From JADGGM01 sp025449955 (GTDB lineage Bacteria; Gemmatimonadota; Gemmatimonadetes; Gemmatimonadales; Gemmatimonadaceae), in NCBI GenBank assembly GCA_036554285.1, contig DATBNO010000039.1:62001-126000 (forward strand): 64,000 bases of DNA, in the 5' to 3' direction. The notes beneath the pieces were generated by a model. That model saw only the letters and a program-made list of their open reading frames with translations. It was not told the DNA's origin and searched no databases. Positions 52,404-61,218 of the stretch are shown here, in pieces; position 1 is the first letter of the stretch; each line of letters opens with the position of its first letter. The position numbers and the translations under genes were made by a program.

Positions 52404-52993
52404 GACTTGCCGCGGAACGCCGCCACGGACGCTTGGACCTCGGCAACGAGCGACGGCGCGCACGTCGGGGCCGTGCGGCCGCCGCCGGCAAAGCGCAGGG
52501 GGTCGCGTTGGGCGAAGCGCCGCAAGCCGGCACGATCCTCGTACAACAATACGCAGTCCACGACCTCGCCGGGCCGGCTCACCGTGAGCATGCCGTCGTC
52601 GGCGTGCTCACCGCCGTCCAGGTTGAAGCAGCAGACGTCGTGCACGCGATAGGCGCCCGAGGCGCTCGCGTGCGTCGTCGGCACCGCGGCGAGCCACAGC
52701 ACCACAGCGGCCACCGGGCCGGCGACGCTCGCGACGCCGAGTCCGATGCGACGCCGGCGGCGCGGCGGACGTTGCGCCGGCGTCGGCATGAAGGCGCCGA
52801 GCAGGGACGTGGCGCGTGCGTCCAGCGACCGAAGGTCGGCAACCATGAGCGCGCACGACTGGCACCGGCTCATGTGCAGCGCGAGGCGCATCGACCGGAA
52901 GCGCGTCAGCTCGCCGTCGAGGTACGCCCGCATCTCGCCCTCGTCCGGATGCGGGTCAGCGTTAGGCCTGGGCCGGTTTGTCCTGTCTCGCAT
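52400..52993 (-). CDS. Zinc-finger anti-sigma factor
   Basis: 197 residues. N-terminal anti-sigma zinc motif H-x3-C-x2-C at His40, Cys44 and Cys47 (LALHMSRCQSCALMV), one transmembrane helix near 90-112 (GLGVASVAGPVAAVVLWLAA), and a periplasmic domain with two adjacent Cys (VHDVCCFNLDGGE) and a third Cys (VVDCVLLYED). It should hold the ECF sigma factor inactive at the membrane. The start ATG 52993 overlaps the 3' end of the sigma gene by 32 bases. Redox or metal control by the three periplasmic Cys is speculative. Confidence 0.9.
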   Translation of the reverse strand: MRDRTNRPRPNADPHPDEGEMRAYLDGELTRFRSMRLALHMSRCQSCALMVADLRSLDARATSLLGAFMPTPAQRPPRRRRRIGLGVASVAGPVAAVVLWLAAVPTTHASASGAYRVHDVCCFNLDGGEHADDGMLTVSRPGEVVDCVLLYEDRAGLRRFAQRDPLRFAGGGRTAPTCAPSLVAEVQASVAAFRGKS

Positions 52994-53486
52994 GTCGACT
53001 CTCATAGCAGAGGAGAAAACGCCGGTGCGCACGCGTGAGGAGGGAGCCCACCGATCCGGGGGCGACGTCCAACGCCTGCGCGATTTCCCGATACGACGCC
53101 CCGCCATGATGGAGCAGCAAGAGATGCTGGTCGCGCGGCGGCAGCATGCCTAACACGACTTGCACGGCCCGACGCCGCTCGGCGTGCATGAGCTCTTCGT
53201 CGGGATCGTCGGCCACGTCGGCCAACGCGTACTCCTGCATCAGGGTTGCCTGCCGGCTGACACGCCGCGACCGGTCGCGCGCAAGATTGCTGGCGACCGT
53301 GTACAACCACGCTCGAGGATTGCGCGGATTGGCATCCAACAGGCGTACGAACGCCTCCTGCGCGGCGTCCTCGGCGTCATCGCGATTGGCGGTGCGACGG
53401 CCGAGCGCGCGCACGAGGCGCGGATACCATGACGCGAAGAGCCGGTCGACGGCGTTCAGAGCTGGCCTCCGCCGAGAGTGACGCAC
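52962..53486 (-). CDS. ECF-type RNA polymerase sigma factor
   Basis: 174 residues. Region 2 with DDAEDAAQEAFVRLLDANPR and WLYTVASNLARDRSRR (promoter -10 recognition), region 4 with MLPPRDQHLLLLHHGGASYR and EIAQALDVAPGSVGSLLTRA (HTH, -35 recognition). The TAA stop lies within a GTTAGGC word at 52961-52967. ATG 53486 is the assumed start. It likely transcribes its own operon, including the TonB-dependent receptor. Confidence 0.92.
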   Translation of the reverse strand: MRHSRRRPALNAVDRLFASWYPRLVRALGRRTANRDDAEDAAQEAFVRLLDANPRNPRAWLYTVASNLARDRSRRVSRQATLMQEYALADVADDPDEELMHAERRRAVQVVLGMLPPRDQHLLLLHHGGASYREIAQALDVAPGSVGSLLTRAHRRFLLCYESRHARQDKPAQA

Positions 53487-53567
53487 CTCGAGTCCCCCGA
53501 TGCCGAATGCTCCATCAGGGGTGAGACGTCCGGAAGGGCTGTTTCAGGACACCTGCGCCGCAGGATC

Positions 53568-54494
53568 TCAGGCGACGGCGAGCGCCCGCAGTGCCGCGCG
53601 CACCGCGCCGCGTTCGGGCTTCACCTCATCGGCCCGGATCGTCGCGCCCGGCACCGCCGACTTGAGCCGGTGCTCGACGCGTTTGCGCAGCAGCGCACCG
53701 GGGGCCAGCAACCCTCCGCCTAACGCAACGGGAATCGCCGCACGCTCGTCGGTGAACAGGACGCGCGAGAGCGTGCGCACGTGCAGCGCCAGCTCCTCGC
53801 AGGCGAGCGCGAGCAGCGCGTTCGCGCGTCGGTCGCCCTGGTCGGCGACAGCCACGACCACGGGCGCGAGCGCCGCCAACTGGCCGGGCGTGGCCGCGGC
53901 GGCCCAGGCGATGAGGTCGGTCGGGTCATCGGTCTGCGCGGCCGTGAGCACCGCGCCGACGAGCGTCGTGTCAGGCTCGCGGCCATCGATGGCGGCAGTC
54001 ACCACCGACAGCGCGCGCCGGCCGAGCCACGCGCCGCTGCCTTCGTCGCCGCACACCGGTCCCCACCCACCGCACCGCGACTCCATACCGGCCGGACCGC
54101 GACCGTACGCAATCGACCCCGTACCAGCCACGAGCAGGATGCCCGGCCCGTCGCCAAACGCGTCCTCGAGTGCCACGGCCGCATCGGGCTGCACGATGAC
54201 TTCTTCGGCGAGCGAGTGCGATTCGAGCGCACGGGCCAGCGCATCGCGCGGCGCCGCGCGACCGGCTCCGGCAACGCCGGCGCATAGTACGCGCACCGCC
54301 GGCTCGTCGACTTCCACGAGCGCGAGCGCATTGCGGGCCGTCTCGGCGATGATGGCGGCCGAGCGTTCTTCGTGCCCGGGACGGATCGCGCTCGCGGGTC
54401 CGTCGGCCGTGCCTAACACAGTGCCGTGATGGTCGGCGACCAGCACGCGCGTTTTCGAGCCGCCGCCATCCACGCCAATTACCAACGTCGTCAT
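53568..54494 (-). CDS. BadF/BadG-type sugar kinase, probably N-acetylglucosamine or N-acetylmuramate kinase
   Basis: 308 residues, ASKHA fold. Phosphate-1 motif VIGVDGGGSKTRVLVADHHG at the N-terminus, LCAGVAGAGRAAPRDAL, phosphate-2 motif ILLVAGTGSIAYGRGPAG, then CGGWGPVCGDEGSGAWLG, and adenosine motif PVALGGGLLAPGAL. BadF/BadG family members include eukaryotic-type GlcNAc kinases and the MurK amino-sugar kinases. ATG 54494 overlaps the stop of the symporter gene (ATGA), so transport and phosphorylation are coupled. With the NamZ-like and amidase-like genes nearby, MurNAc or GlcNAc salvage is likely. Confidence 0.88.
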   Translation of the reverse strand: MTTLVIGVDGGGSKTRVLVADHHGTVLGTADGPASAIRPGHEERSAAIIAETARNALALVEVDEPAVRVLCAGVAGAGRAAPRDALARALESHSLAEEVIVQPDAAVALEDAFGDGPGILLVAGTGSIAYGRGPAGMESRCGGWGPVCGDEGSGAWLGRRALSVVTAAIDGREPDTTLVGAVLTAAQTDDPTDLIAWAAAATPGQLAALAPVVVAVADQGDRRANALLALACEELALHVRTLSRVLFTDERAAIPVALGGGLLAPGALLRKRVEHRLKSAVPGATIRADEVKPERGAVRAALRALAVA

Positions 54495-56008
54495 GTGCGC
54501 CCAGGCTTTCCCGCGGGTGCGGGATGTGTGTACGAAGAAGCGATGCCGACCACGAGCGTGATCACGGTGCCAATGAACACGTACCACGGCCACGCGATGC
54601 GCGCCAACGGACCCAGCGACTGCGCTACCGACGGGATCGCGGCGGCGATCTGTTTGGCGAACACGATGAGCGCCATCGCGACGATCCCGACCGACATGCC
54701 AACGATTGCATCGCGCTGCGCCGCGCGCGCCCAGAAGATACCGAGGAAAAAGCCCCCGAGTAGTCCCCCGTACGTGAACGATGCGATGCTCAGTGCCACG
54801 ACGACAACGGGCGTGCCCTGCTCGCGAAAGAGCAGGGCGCCGACGGTGAGGACGACGCCCCAGCCCAACGCGAAGTATTTCCCGACGCGCAGCGTGCGCG
54901 CGTCGTCGCCCGCGCGTTTGGTGAGCGGCAGATAGATGTCGTGCGTGGTTGACGCAGCGAGTGAATTGATGGCGGCCGAGTGCGTGCTCATCGTCGCGGC
55001 GATGACGGCCGCGAGTACGAGTCCGAGCAATCCCGCCGGCATGTGCTCGACGATGAACGTCGGGAACACCGCATCGGGTGTCGAGAACGTGCGGCCGCCG
55101 TAGAGGCGCCAGAGGCCGATGCCGATGACGAGAAACAGCGCGAACTGAAAGAACACGACGATGCCGCTGCCGATGATCGCCCGTTGGGCATCGCGCAGGC
55201 TGCGCGCCGAGAGCAGTCGTTGCACGATGAGCTGGTCGGCGCCGTGCGAGGCCATCGACAGGAACGCGCCGCCGACGAGTCCCGCGAGCAGCGTGTTCGC
55301 GCGGTCGATGCCCGTGTAGGTGTCGACTAACCGAAGCTTCCCGGCGCTGCGCGCGGCGCGCATGATGTCCGACCATCCGCCCGGCACGACGTGTCCCAAG
55401 AGTACGATCGCCGCGACGCCGCCGCCGACGTACACCGCCGCCTGCAGCAGCTCGGTCCATACCACGGCCTTCATGCCGCCGCGATACGTATAGATGATGG
55501 TGAGAATGCCGAGGAGCAGCACGGCCGCGGGCATCGCCTGGCGCCGCGGCAGCACGGATCCGACGATGATGGCGATGGGGATCGCGGTGGCGAAGATGCG
55601 CACGGAGTCCGCGAGCGCGCGCGTGGCCATGAAGACCACGGACGCGAAGCGTCGCGCGCCTAACCCAAATCGCCGCTCGAGGAGTCCGTACGCGGTGACG
55701 AGCTCGCCGTCGTAGTAGCGCGGCAGCAGCGTGAACGCGATGACGATGCGGCCGAGGATGTATCCGGCCACGATCTGCAGAAACCCGAAGTCGCCGAGGT
55801 AGGAAAACGTGGGCGCGCCGATGAAGGTGAGCGCGCTGGTTTCAGTGGCGACAACGGAGAAGAGAACGACCCACCAGACGATCGAGCGATCGGCGACGAA
55901 GTAATCTTTCGCATCGCGCTGTCGCCGACCCACCCAGATGCCAAGCGCCGTCGTCCCCGCGAGATACAGGAGGAGGACGACGGCGTCGAGGGCGGAGAAT
56001 CTGGACAA
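54491..56008 (-). CDS. Sodium:solute symporter (SSS family)
   Basis: 505 residues, about 13 helices. SSS motifs: IVWWVVLFSVVATETSALTF, AYGLLERRFG, LLAGLVGGAFLSMASHGADQ, GLLGLVLAAVIAATMSTHSA. The start codon is TTG at 56008 (MSRFSAL), with no ribosome-binding site; the 5' flank is the polypyrimidine arm of the long palindrome described separately. An alternative start could be deeper in the gene. Paired with the sugar kinase by ATGA overlap, so it likely imports an amino sugar. Confidence 0.9.
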   Translation of the reverse strand: MSRFSALDAVVLLLYLAGTTALGIWVGRRQRDAKDYFVADRSIVWWVVLFSVVATETSALTFIGAPTFSYLGDFGFLQIVAGYILGRIVIAFTLLPRYYDGELVTAYGLLERRFGLGARRFASVVFMATRALADSVRIFATAIPIAIIVGSVLPRRQAMPAAVLLLGILTIIYTYRGGMKAVVWTELLQAAVYVGGGVAAIVLLGHVVPGGWSDIMRAARSAGKLRLVDTYTGIDRANTLLAGLVGGAFLSMASHGADQLIVQRLLSARSLRDAQRAIIGSGIVVFFQFALFLVIGIGLWRLYGGRTFSTPDAVFPTFIVEHMPAGLLGLVLAAVIAATMSTHSAAINSLAASTTHDIYLPLTKRAGDDARTLRVGKYFALGWGVVLTVGALLFREQGTPVVVVALSIASFTYGGLLGGFFLGIFWARAAQRDAIVGMSVGIVAMALIVFAKQIAAAIPSVAQSLGPLARIAWPWYVFIGTVITLVVGIASSYTHPAPAGKPGRT

Positions 56009-56010
56009 AT

Positions 56011-56150
56011 GGGGAAGAGGGAAGAGGGAAGCGGGAAGAGGGGTGGAACATCAATACCTGGGGGCGAGAGTTCAAGCGTCGGGTTCTCGCGCCCGGGTGA
56101 TCAGTGATGTCGTTCCGCCCCTCTTCCCGCTTCCCTCTTCCCGCTTCCCT
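56011..56150. repeat. Intergenic purine/pyrimidine palindrome
   Basis: Two 39-bp arms (56011-56049 and 56112-56150) are inverted repeats with only three mismatches. Each arm is made of GGGAAG(A/C)G units and is purine-rich on one strand. A 62-base centre holds weaker inverted pieces (GGGCGAGAG / TTCTCGCGCCC). It spans the whole gap from the stop of the ErpA gene to the TTG of the symporter gene. Confidence 0.9.
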
Positions 56151-56505
56151 ATGCGGTAAACGAGCTCCCGCAACCGCAGCCGCCAGTCGCGTTCGGGTTC
56201 TTGAACGTGAACCCGGAGCCCTGCATGGACGTGACGTAATCGATCGTCACGCCGTTCAGGTATTGGGCGGAGAACGGGTCAACGAAAACCTTGAATTCGC
56301 CCTGGTCGACGATCACATCATCTTCCGCCGACTGCTCTTCGATGAGCAGGCCATAGCGAAAGCCGCTGCAGCCGCCGGGTTGAACGCTCACCCGGAGCCC
56401 GCCTTGCTCGCTGGACACGCCTTCCTGCTCCATGAAGCGCTTGACCTCGACGGTCGCGCCTGGGGTAACCGTGACCGTGACTGCGGGTTGCTGAGTGGTG
56501 CTCAT
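56149..56505 (-). CDS. erpA: Iron-sulfur cluster insertion protein, A-type (ErpA/IscA)
   Basis: 118 residues, A-type iron-sulfur carrier. Three conserved cysteines: Cys46 (QPGGCSGFRYG) and Cys110/Cys112 (GGCGCGSSF). The length and the GCGCGSS-F ending match ErpA/IscA/HesB. The ActB iron-sulfur subunit at 19-22 kb is one possible client. Its TAG stop adjoins the right arm of the palindrome. The 244-base region upstream to 56749 contains no gene; it holds a purine/pyrimidine-mixed sequence with no clear promoter. Confidence 0.93.
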   Translation of the reverse strand: MSTTQQPAVTVTVTPGATVEVKRFMEQEGVSSEQGGLRVSVQPGGCSGFRYGLLIEEQSAEDDVIVDQGEFKVFVDPFSAQYLNGVTIDYVTSMQGSGFTFKNPNATGGCGCGSSFTA

Positions 56506-56749
56506 CGGTACCTCTGTGTAAGTGGCGGGCCTGTCCCGCTTTCCGTAAAACTACCCTACCGTATACGACGATTCAATGGAGCGCTACGGCGGCCGGTGGA
56601 TTTTACTTAGTTCGCTGGCCACCGCCTGGAGGGCTTCCTCGCTCTTGAACACGGATTGAGCGGATAACTGCACGGATCACGACGGATCGCTCGGCTGCAT
56701 CGGCGGTGTCGTAACCCGCCAGGCAGATTTCTGTTGGTGCCGGGCTGTT
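56506..56749. other. Gap between erpA and second symporter gene
   Basis: Gene-free stretch of 244 bases. Upstream of erpA it should contain a promoter; I see CTACCGTATACGACG (about 56555), a possible -10-like TATACG on the minus strand, but no good -35. Near 56640-56750 the sequence CACGGATTGAGCGGATAAC and repeated CACGGATCACGACGGATCG look like degenerate copies of an ACGGAT word. No further feature is evident. Confidence 0.35.
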
Positions 56750-58630
56750 CTAGTCGTCGCTGCCCGCAGCCGCCTGCGCCATCGTGGCGCCGACCGGAAC
56801 AGGGCTGGGTGCGTCGGTGCCTTCCGATCGGAACGATCGCGCGATCCATAGGAAGGCGACGAGGGCGATGGCCAGCAGGCCAAGGCCTTGTGCCATGTAC
56901 CCGAAAATGATCTTGCCCGTTCCGAACAACGTTCCGTACACCGCCACGATACCCGCCACCCAATTGGCCCACGCACCGGAGCCGCCTGGAATCGACTCGC
57001 GTCCCAATCCCATGCCTTGCGAGATCCGCGCCCACCCGGGGCCTCCGGGGCGAACCCGCGTGTAGAACGACTCGAGCACCTCTTTCGGTTCCGGCGCCGT
57101 GAGGAAGGTGACGCTGAGCCAGACGACGGTGGTGATGCCGACGGTGATGACCATGACCCACGCGTCTGCGTTAGGCCCGCCGGCCGAGATGACCGCCGGC
57201 ACGAACGCGTCGGGGCGCGAGACCATGCCCATGGCGTGGAGCAGCCGGCCGGCGTAGCCCAACACCACGATGGCGACGACGAACGACGTGATCATGGCGC
57301 TGATCTCCGACCAGGCGTTCACGCGCCACCAGTACCACCGCAGAATGAGCACGAGCCCGGTGCCCGCGCCTAACGCAAGCAACAGGCGCCAGGCCTGCTC
57401 GACCGACGACAGCTGCCACGTGACGGCGATCGACCCCAGGAACAGGAAGATGGTCGCCCACCGCGACACCTGCACGTAGTGGCGGTCGTCGGCGTCGCGA
57501 TTCACGAACCGTTTGTAGAAATCGTTCACCAGATACGACGCGCCCCAGTTGAGCTGCGTGCCGATGGTGGACATGTAGGCGGCGGCGAACCCGGCCAGCA
57601 TGAACCCGCGCCAGCCGGTGGGCAGGAGGTCGACGAACGCATGGACATAGCCCGACTCCTTGTCGCCTAACGTGGGATACAGGATGATCGTGCAGAGTCC
57701 CGTGATGATCCACGGCCACGGCCGCACGGCGTAGTGGGCGACCTGGAAGAAGAGCGTCGCCAGCACGCCGTCCCGTTCGGTGCGCGCCGAGAAAATGCGT
57801 TGGGCGATGTAGCCGCCGCCGCCCGGCTCGGCGCCGGGATACCAGGCCGCCCACCACTGCATGAACAGGAACACGCCTAACGAGAGGAGCGGCATCCACG
57901 CGTACGCGGCGATCGAGCCGTGCTGCACCGAGACCGGCAGCACCGAGAGCGCCGCCGTCTCGCTGCCGAAGTGCGCCGACACGCCGCGCTTGAGGGCGTC
58001 CATGCCGCCTACGGCTTTCACCGAGTAGACCGCGAGCACGATCACCGCCGTCATCTTGATCACGAACTGGATGAGGTCCGTCCACAGGACGGCCCACAGT
58101 CCCGCCGCGACGGAGTACAGCATCGTGACGCCGAAGCAGATGGCGACCGCCATGTACGGGTTCACGCCTAACGAGATGGTCAGGATCTTGATCATCGCGC
58201 GCGTCACCCATCCGAGGATGATCAGGTTCATCGGGATGGCGAGATACAGGGCGCGGAAGCCCCGCAGCGCGGCGGCCGGCCGGCCGCTGTAGCGGATCTC
58301 GGCGAATTCGACATCGGTCATCACGCGCGCCCGCCGCCACAGCCGCGCGAAGAAGAACACGGTGAGCATGCCGCTCATGAGCATGTTCCACCACAGCCAG
58401 TTGCCCGCGACGCCGTTCGCCACCACGAGTCCGGTCACCACGAGCGGCGTGTCGGCGGCGAACGTCGCGGCCACCATCGACGTGCCGGCCAACCACCACG
58501 GCACGTTGCGGCCCGAGAGGAAGTATTCGTTGAGACTCGCGCCGCCTTTCTTCGTGAAGATGAACCCGATCCACGACGAGACGGCGAAGTAGGCGACGAC
58601 GAGCGACCAGTCCAGCAGGGTCAGCTTCAT
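56750..58630 (-). CDS. Sodium:solute symporter (SSS family), large
   Basis: 626 residues, about 15 helices. SSS motifs: WSLVVAYFAVSSWIGFIFTK at the start, EYFLSGRNVPWWLAGTSMVA, WGASYLVNDFYKRFVNRDAD, and the sodium-binding AAAYMSTIGTQLNWGASYL. The extended C-terminus (about 60 residues more than usual) ends in a Pro/Ala-rich tail. Its start ATG 58630 overlaps the stop of the serine hydrolase gene. Gene order (kinase, SSS, SSS, hydrolase, NamZ) suggests transport of an amino sugar or muropeptide-derived sugar. Five interspersed words lie in this gene. Confidence 0.9.
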   Translation of the reverse strand: MKLTLLDWSLVVAYFAVSSWIGFIFTKKGGASLNEYFLSGRNVPWWLAGTSMVAATFAADTPLVVTGLVVANGVAGNWLWWNMLMSGMLTVFFFARLWRRARVMTDVEFAEIRYSGRPAAALRGFRALYLAIPMNLIILGWVTRAMIKILTISLGVNPYMAVAICFGVTMLYSVAAGLWAVLWTDLIQFVIKMTAVIVLAVYSVKAVGGMDALKRGVSAHFGSETAALSVLPVSVQHGSIAAYAWMPLLSLGVFLFMQWWAAWYPGAEPGGGGYIAQRIFSARTERDGVLATLFFQVAHYAVRPWPWIITGLCTIILYPTLGDKESGYVHAFVDLLPTGWRGFMLAGFAAAYMSTIGTQLNWGASYLVNDFYKRFVNRDADDRHYVQVSRWATIFLFLGSIAVTWQLSSVEQAWRLLLALGAGTGLVLILRWYWWRVNAWSEISAMITSFVVAIVVLGYAGRLLHAMGMVSRPDAFVPAVISAGGPNADAWVMVITVGITTVVWLSVTFLTAPEPKEVLESFYTRVRPGGPGWARISQGMGLGRESIPGGSGAWANWVAGIVAVYGTLFGTGKIIFGYMAQGLGLLAIALVAFLWIARSFRSEGTDAPSPVPVGATMAQAAAGSDD

Positions 58631-59856
58631 GGAGTGGCTCCGGCCGTGGATGGCGCGTTCGGACCATGGGCGTCGACGACCGACACGACGGCGTCGGCGA
58701 GCTGGACGCGCACCGGTCCCAGGCGCGGATTGTCGCGGGTGGGGTCGACACGATTGCTCAGCAGGATGACGAAAAGATCGCGCGCCGGGTCAATCCAGAT
58801 CGATGTGCCGGTGAAGCCGGTGTGTCCGAACGCGCGGGCGGACATCTTGTGTCCGGCCGAATTGCTTCCGTTGGGCACTTCCCATCCGAGGGCACGGTTG
58901 GAGAGCGTGGAATCCTGCACGTGCGTGAACGTGTCGATGGCCGCCTCCGTCACGATGCGCGCGCCGTCGAGCTGGCCCCCTTCCAGGTACATGCGCGCGA
59001 AGCGGGCCAGGTCGGCGGCCGAGCTGAATAGGCCCGCGTGGCCCGACACGCCGCCCAGATAGTACGCGTTTTCGTCGTGCACGTCGCCGTGGACCAACCG
59101 GCCGCGCCACGGGTCGCGCTCCGTGGGCGCGATGCGTGCGAGCAAGCGGGCCGGCGGCCGGTACATCGTGGACGTCATGCCTAACGGAGCGAACACGTGG
59201 CGCCTCACGTACACGTCGAGCGGCTCGCCCGACACGCGTTCCACGATCTTGCCCAGCAACATCGCGCCCAGGTCGCTGTACACCATGCGCACGCCCGGCA
59301 GCGTGTCGAGCGGCGTCTGGAAGAGCAGCTGGATCGCGTTGGCCGGCGACGTGGCTTCCTTGTACAACGGACGCCAGGCGGGCATCCCCGAGCTGTGCGT
59401 TAGGAGATGTCGCACCGTGACCAATTCCTTGTGCGGTCCGACGAACTCGGGCAGGTACCGCTGCACCGGCGCGTCGAGGTCCACGCGATGCGCGGCCCAG
59501 AGTTGCATGAGCGCCGTCGTCGTGCCGATCACTTTGGTGAGCGACGCGAGATCCCACATCGTGTTCTCGTCCGTGCGCGGCGACGGCGCCCAATCTTGAC
59601 GGCCCACGGCCACCGTGGCGATCACCTCGCGCTTGTCGCCCACGATGGCCACGGCTCCCGGGTACGCGCGGTCGGCCAAGCCGCGCTCGAGCACCGCGCG
59701 CATCGAGTCGCGTACCGCGTGCGCGGGTGCGTCGTCCGCAAGATGCGGCGACGTTTGCGCCATCAATGGAGCCGCGACGCACACCACGCCGAACACTGCA
59801 AGCAGCGTCACAAAGACCGTGCGGCGCGTCGCGGCTGCGCGCGATGTATCTTCCAC
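58627..59856 (-). CDS. Serine hydrolase of beta-lactamase/AmpC fold, possible muropeptide amidase
   Basis: Secreted serine hydrolase. GTG 59856 gives a 410-residue protein with a signal peptide (RRTVFVTLLAVFGVVCVAAP...MAQ). ATG 59892 is also in frame, but would overlap the start region of the divergent gene. The SxxK motif is SLTK (WDLASLTKVIG), the YxN-type motif is YSDLGAM, and HTGFTGTSIWID is the KTG-like site. The class C beta-lactamase fold also occurs in YbbE/AmiE-type N-acetylmuramyl-L-alanine amidases. Together with NamZ and the sugar kinase, a peptidoglycan fragment role is likely; penicillin hydrolysis is the alternative. Confidence 0.85.
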   Translation of the reverse strand: MEDTSRAAATRRTVFVTLLAVFGVVCVAAPLMAQTSPHLADDAPAHAVRDSMRAVLERGLADRAYPGAVAIVGDKREVIATVAVGRQDWAPSPRTDENTMWDLASLTKVIGTTTALMQLWAAHRVDLDAPVQRYLPEFVGPHKELVTVRHLLTHSSGMPAWRPLYKEATSPANAIQLLFQTPLDTLPGVRMVYSDLGAMLLGKIVERVSGEPLDVYVRRHVFAPLGMTSTMYRPPARLLARIAPTERDPWRGRLVHGDVHDENAYYLGGVSGHAGLFSSAADLARFARMYLEGGQLDGARIVTEAAIDTFTHVQDSTLSNRALGWEVPNGSNSAGHKMSARAFGHTGFTGTSIWIDPARDLFVILLSNRVDPTRDNPRLGPVRVQLADAVVSVVDAHGPNAPSTAGATP

Positions 59857-59871
59857 CGTCCCATGGGGAGA

Positions 59872-61194
59872 ATGAGCCAAGCCATGCATCATCGGGTGGG
59901 CAAGAAGTGGATTGAAGCGGGGGCGATCACCCTCGTCGTGGCGTGCGCGGGCGGAATGGGTGGAATGGGCGGCGAGCCGCGCCAAACGCACGTCGAACCC
60001 GGGATCACCGTGTTGTTGCGGGACAGCGCATCGCTGCTCGCGGGAAAACGCGTCGGCTTGCTGACCAATCAATCCGGTGTCGATGAACACGGGACGAGCG
60101 ACATCGACCTGCTGTATCGGGCGTCGAAAGCTCAGAACGACAGCGTGCCTGCTCCGAAGCTCGTCGCGCTGCTGTCACCCGAACATGGGATTCGCGGCAC
60201 CGAGGATCGCACCAATCTGGCGAACGGTCGCGATGCGCGCACGGGGCTGCCGATTTATTCGCTCTACGGCGGCACGGTACTCGCGCCGCCCGACTCGCTG
60301 CTCGATCGTCTCGACGTGCTCGTCGTCGACTTGCAGGATCTGGGCGCGCGAGACTGGACGTTCGTCGCGTCCGTGGTGTACGCGATGCGCGCCGCGGCCC
60401 AACACCACGTGATGGTGATCGTGCCCGACCGGCCGAATCCGATCACCGGCATGCACGTCGAAGGTCCGGTGCTCGACAGCACGATCGCGTTCGCCGGCAC
60501 CGGATCAGCGGCGCGTCCCGCGCACCCCACGGCGCTCTATCCCATTCCAATGCGCCATGGTCTCACGATGGGCGAGCTCGCGCGCTTCTACAACGACATC
60601 CTCGGCATTCATGCCGATCTCCACGTGATTCCGATGTCCGGCTGGCGACGCGCGGAGTGGTTCGACCAAACCGGCCTGCCGTGGATCAAGCCGTCGCCCA
60701 ACATGCCCTCGCTCGCCAGCGCCACGCTGTACCCCGGCATCGTGTGGCTCGAGTCGACGAATCTTTCCGTTGGGCGCGGCACAGGCGAAGCGTTCCAGGT
60801 GGTTGGCGCGCCGTGGCTCAATGCGAAGCGCGTCGTCGAGCTGCTCTCTGATCGCAATCTCGCCGGCGTGAAATTCGAAGCCGAGCGATTCACGCCGCAC
60901 GATCCAACAGATCACAGGTACGGCGGCAAAGAGGTGAATGGCTTCAAGATCGAGATCACCGATCGGGATCATCTCCAAACGTCGCGCATCGGTGCTGCGA
61001 TCATCTGGGCCGTGGCGCGCGTCAACGGCGACTCGCTGCGCATCCGCCCCGAATCGTTCGACCTTCTGTTCGGCGTGCCCTCGGCACGGGCCGCGCTCGT
61101 GTCCGGCGCGGATCCGGACAGCCTCATCGATGCCTCGTTGCCGGCTACTGTGCGCTTCGAGCAGGAATCGCGGAAGTACCAACTGTATCGGTAG
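59872..61194 (+). CDS. DUF1343 / NamZ-type exo-beta-N-acetylmuramidase lipoprotein
   Basis: About 441 residues. The lipoprotein signal has lipobox VVAC (ITLVVACAGG) after a basic MHHRVGKKW. The DUF1343 domain carries KRVGLLTNQSGVDEHGT, LLSPEHGIRG, PIYSLYGG, VVDLQDLGARDWTFV, DRPNPITG and AEWFDQTGLPWIKPSPNMPS. NamZ proteins release MurNAc from the non-reducing ends of peptidoglycan. Starts ATG 59863, 59872 and 59884 are in frame; GGGGAG is closest to 59872. Divergent from the serine hydrolase gene. Followed by a hairpin leader and a small lipoprotein gene. Confidence 0.9.
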   Translation: MSQAMHHRVGKKWIEAGAITLVVACAGGMGGMGGEPRQTHVEPGITVLLRDSASLLAGKRVGLLTNQSGVDEHGTSDIDLLYRASKAQNDSVPAPKLVALLSPEHGIRGTEDRTNLANGRDARTGLPIYSLYGGTVLAPPDSLLDRLDVLVVDLQDLGARDWTFVASVVYAMRAAAQHHVMVIVPDRPNPITGMHVEGPVLDSTIAFAGTGSAARPAHPTALYPIPMRHGLTMGELARFYNDILGIHADLHVIPMSGWRRAEWFDQTGLPWIKPSPNMPSLASATLYPGIVWLESTNLSVGRGTGEAFQVVGAPWLNAKRVVELLSDRNLAGVKFEAERFTPHDPTDHRYGGKEVNGFKIEITDRDHLQTSRIGAAIIWAVARVNGDSLRIRPESFDLLFGVPSARAALVSGADPDSLIDASLPATVRFEQESRKYQLYR

Positions 61195-61218
61195 CTGTTG
61201 GGCCTCCATTGTGCATAG

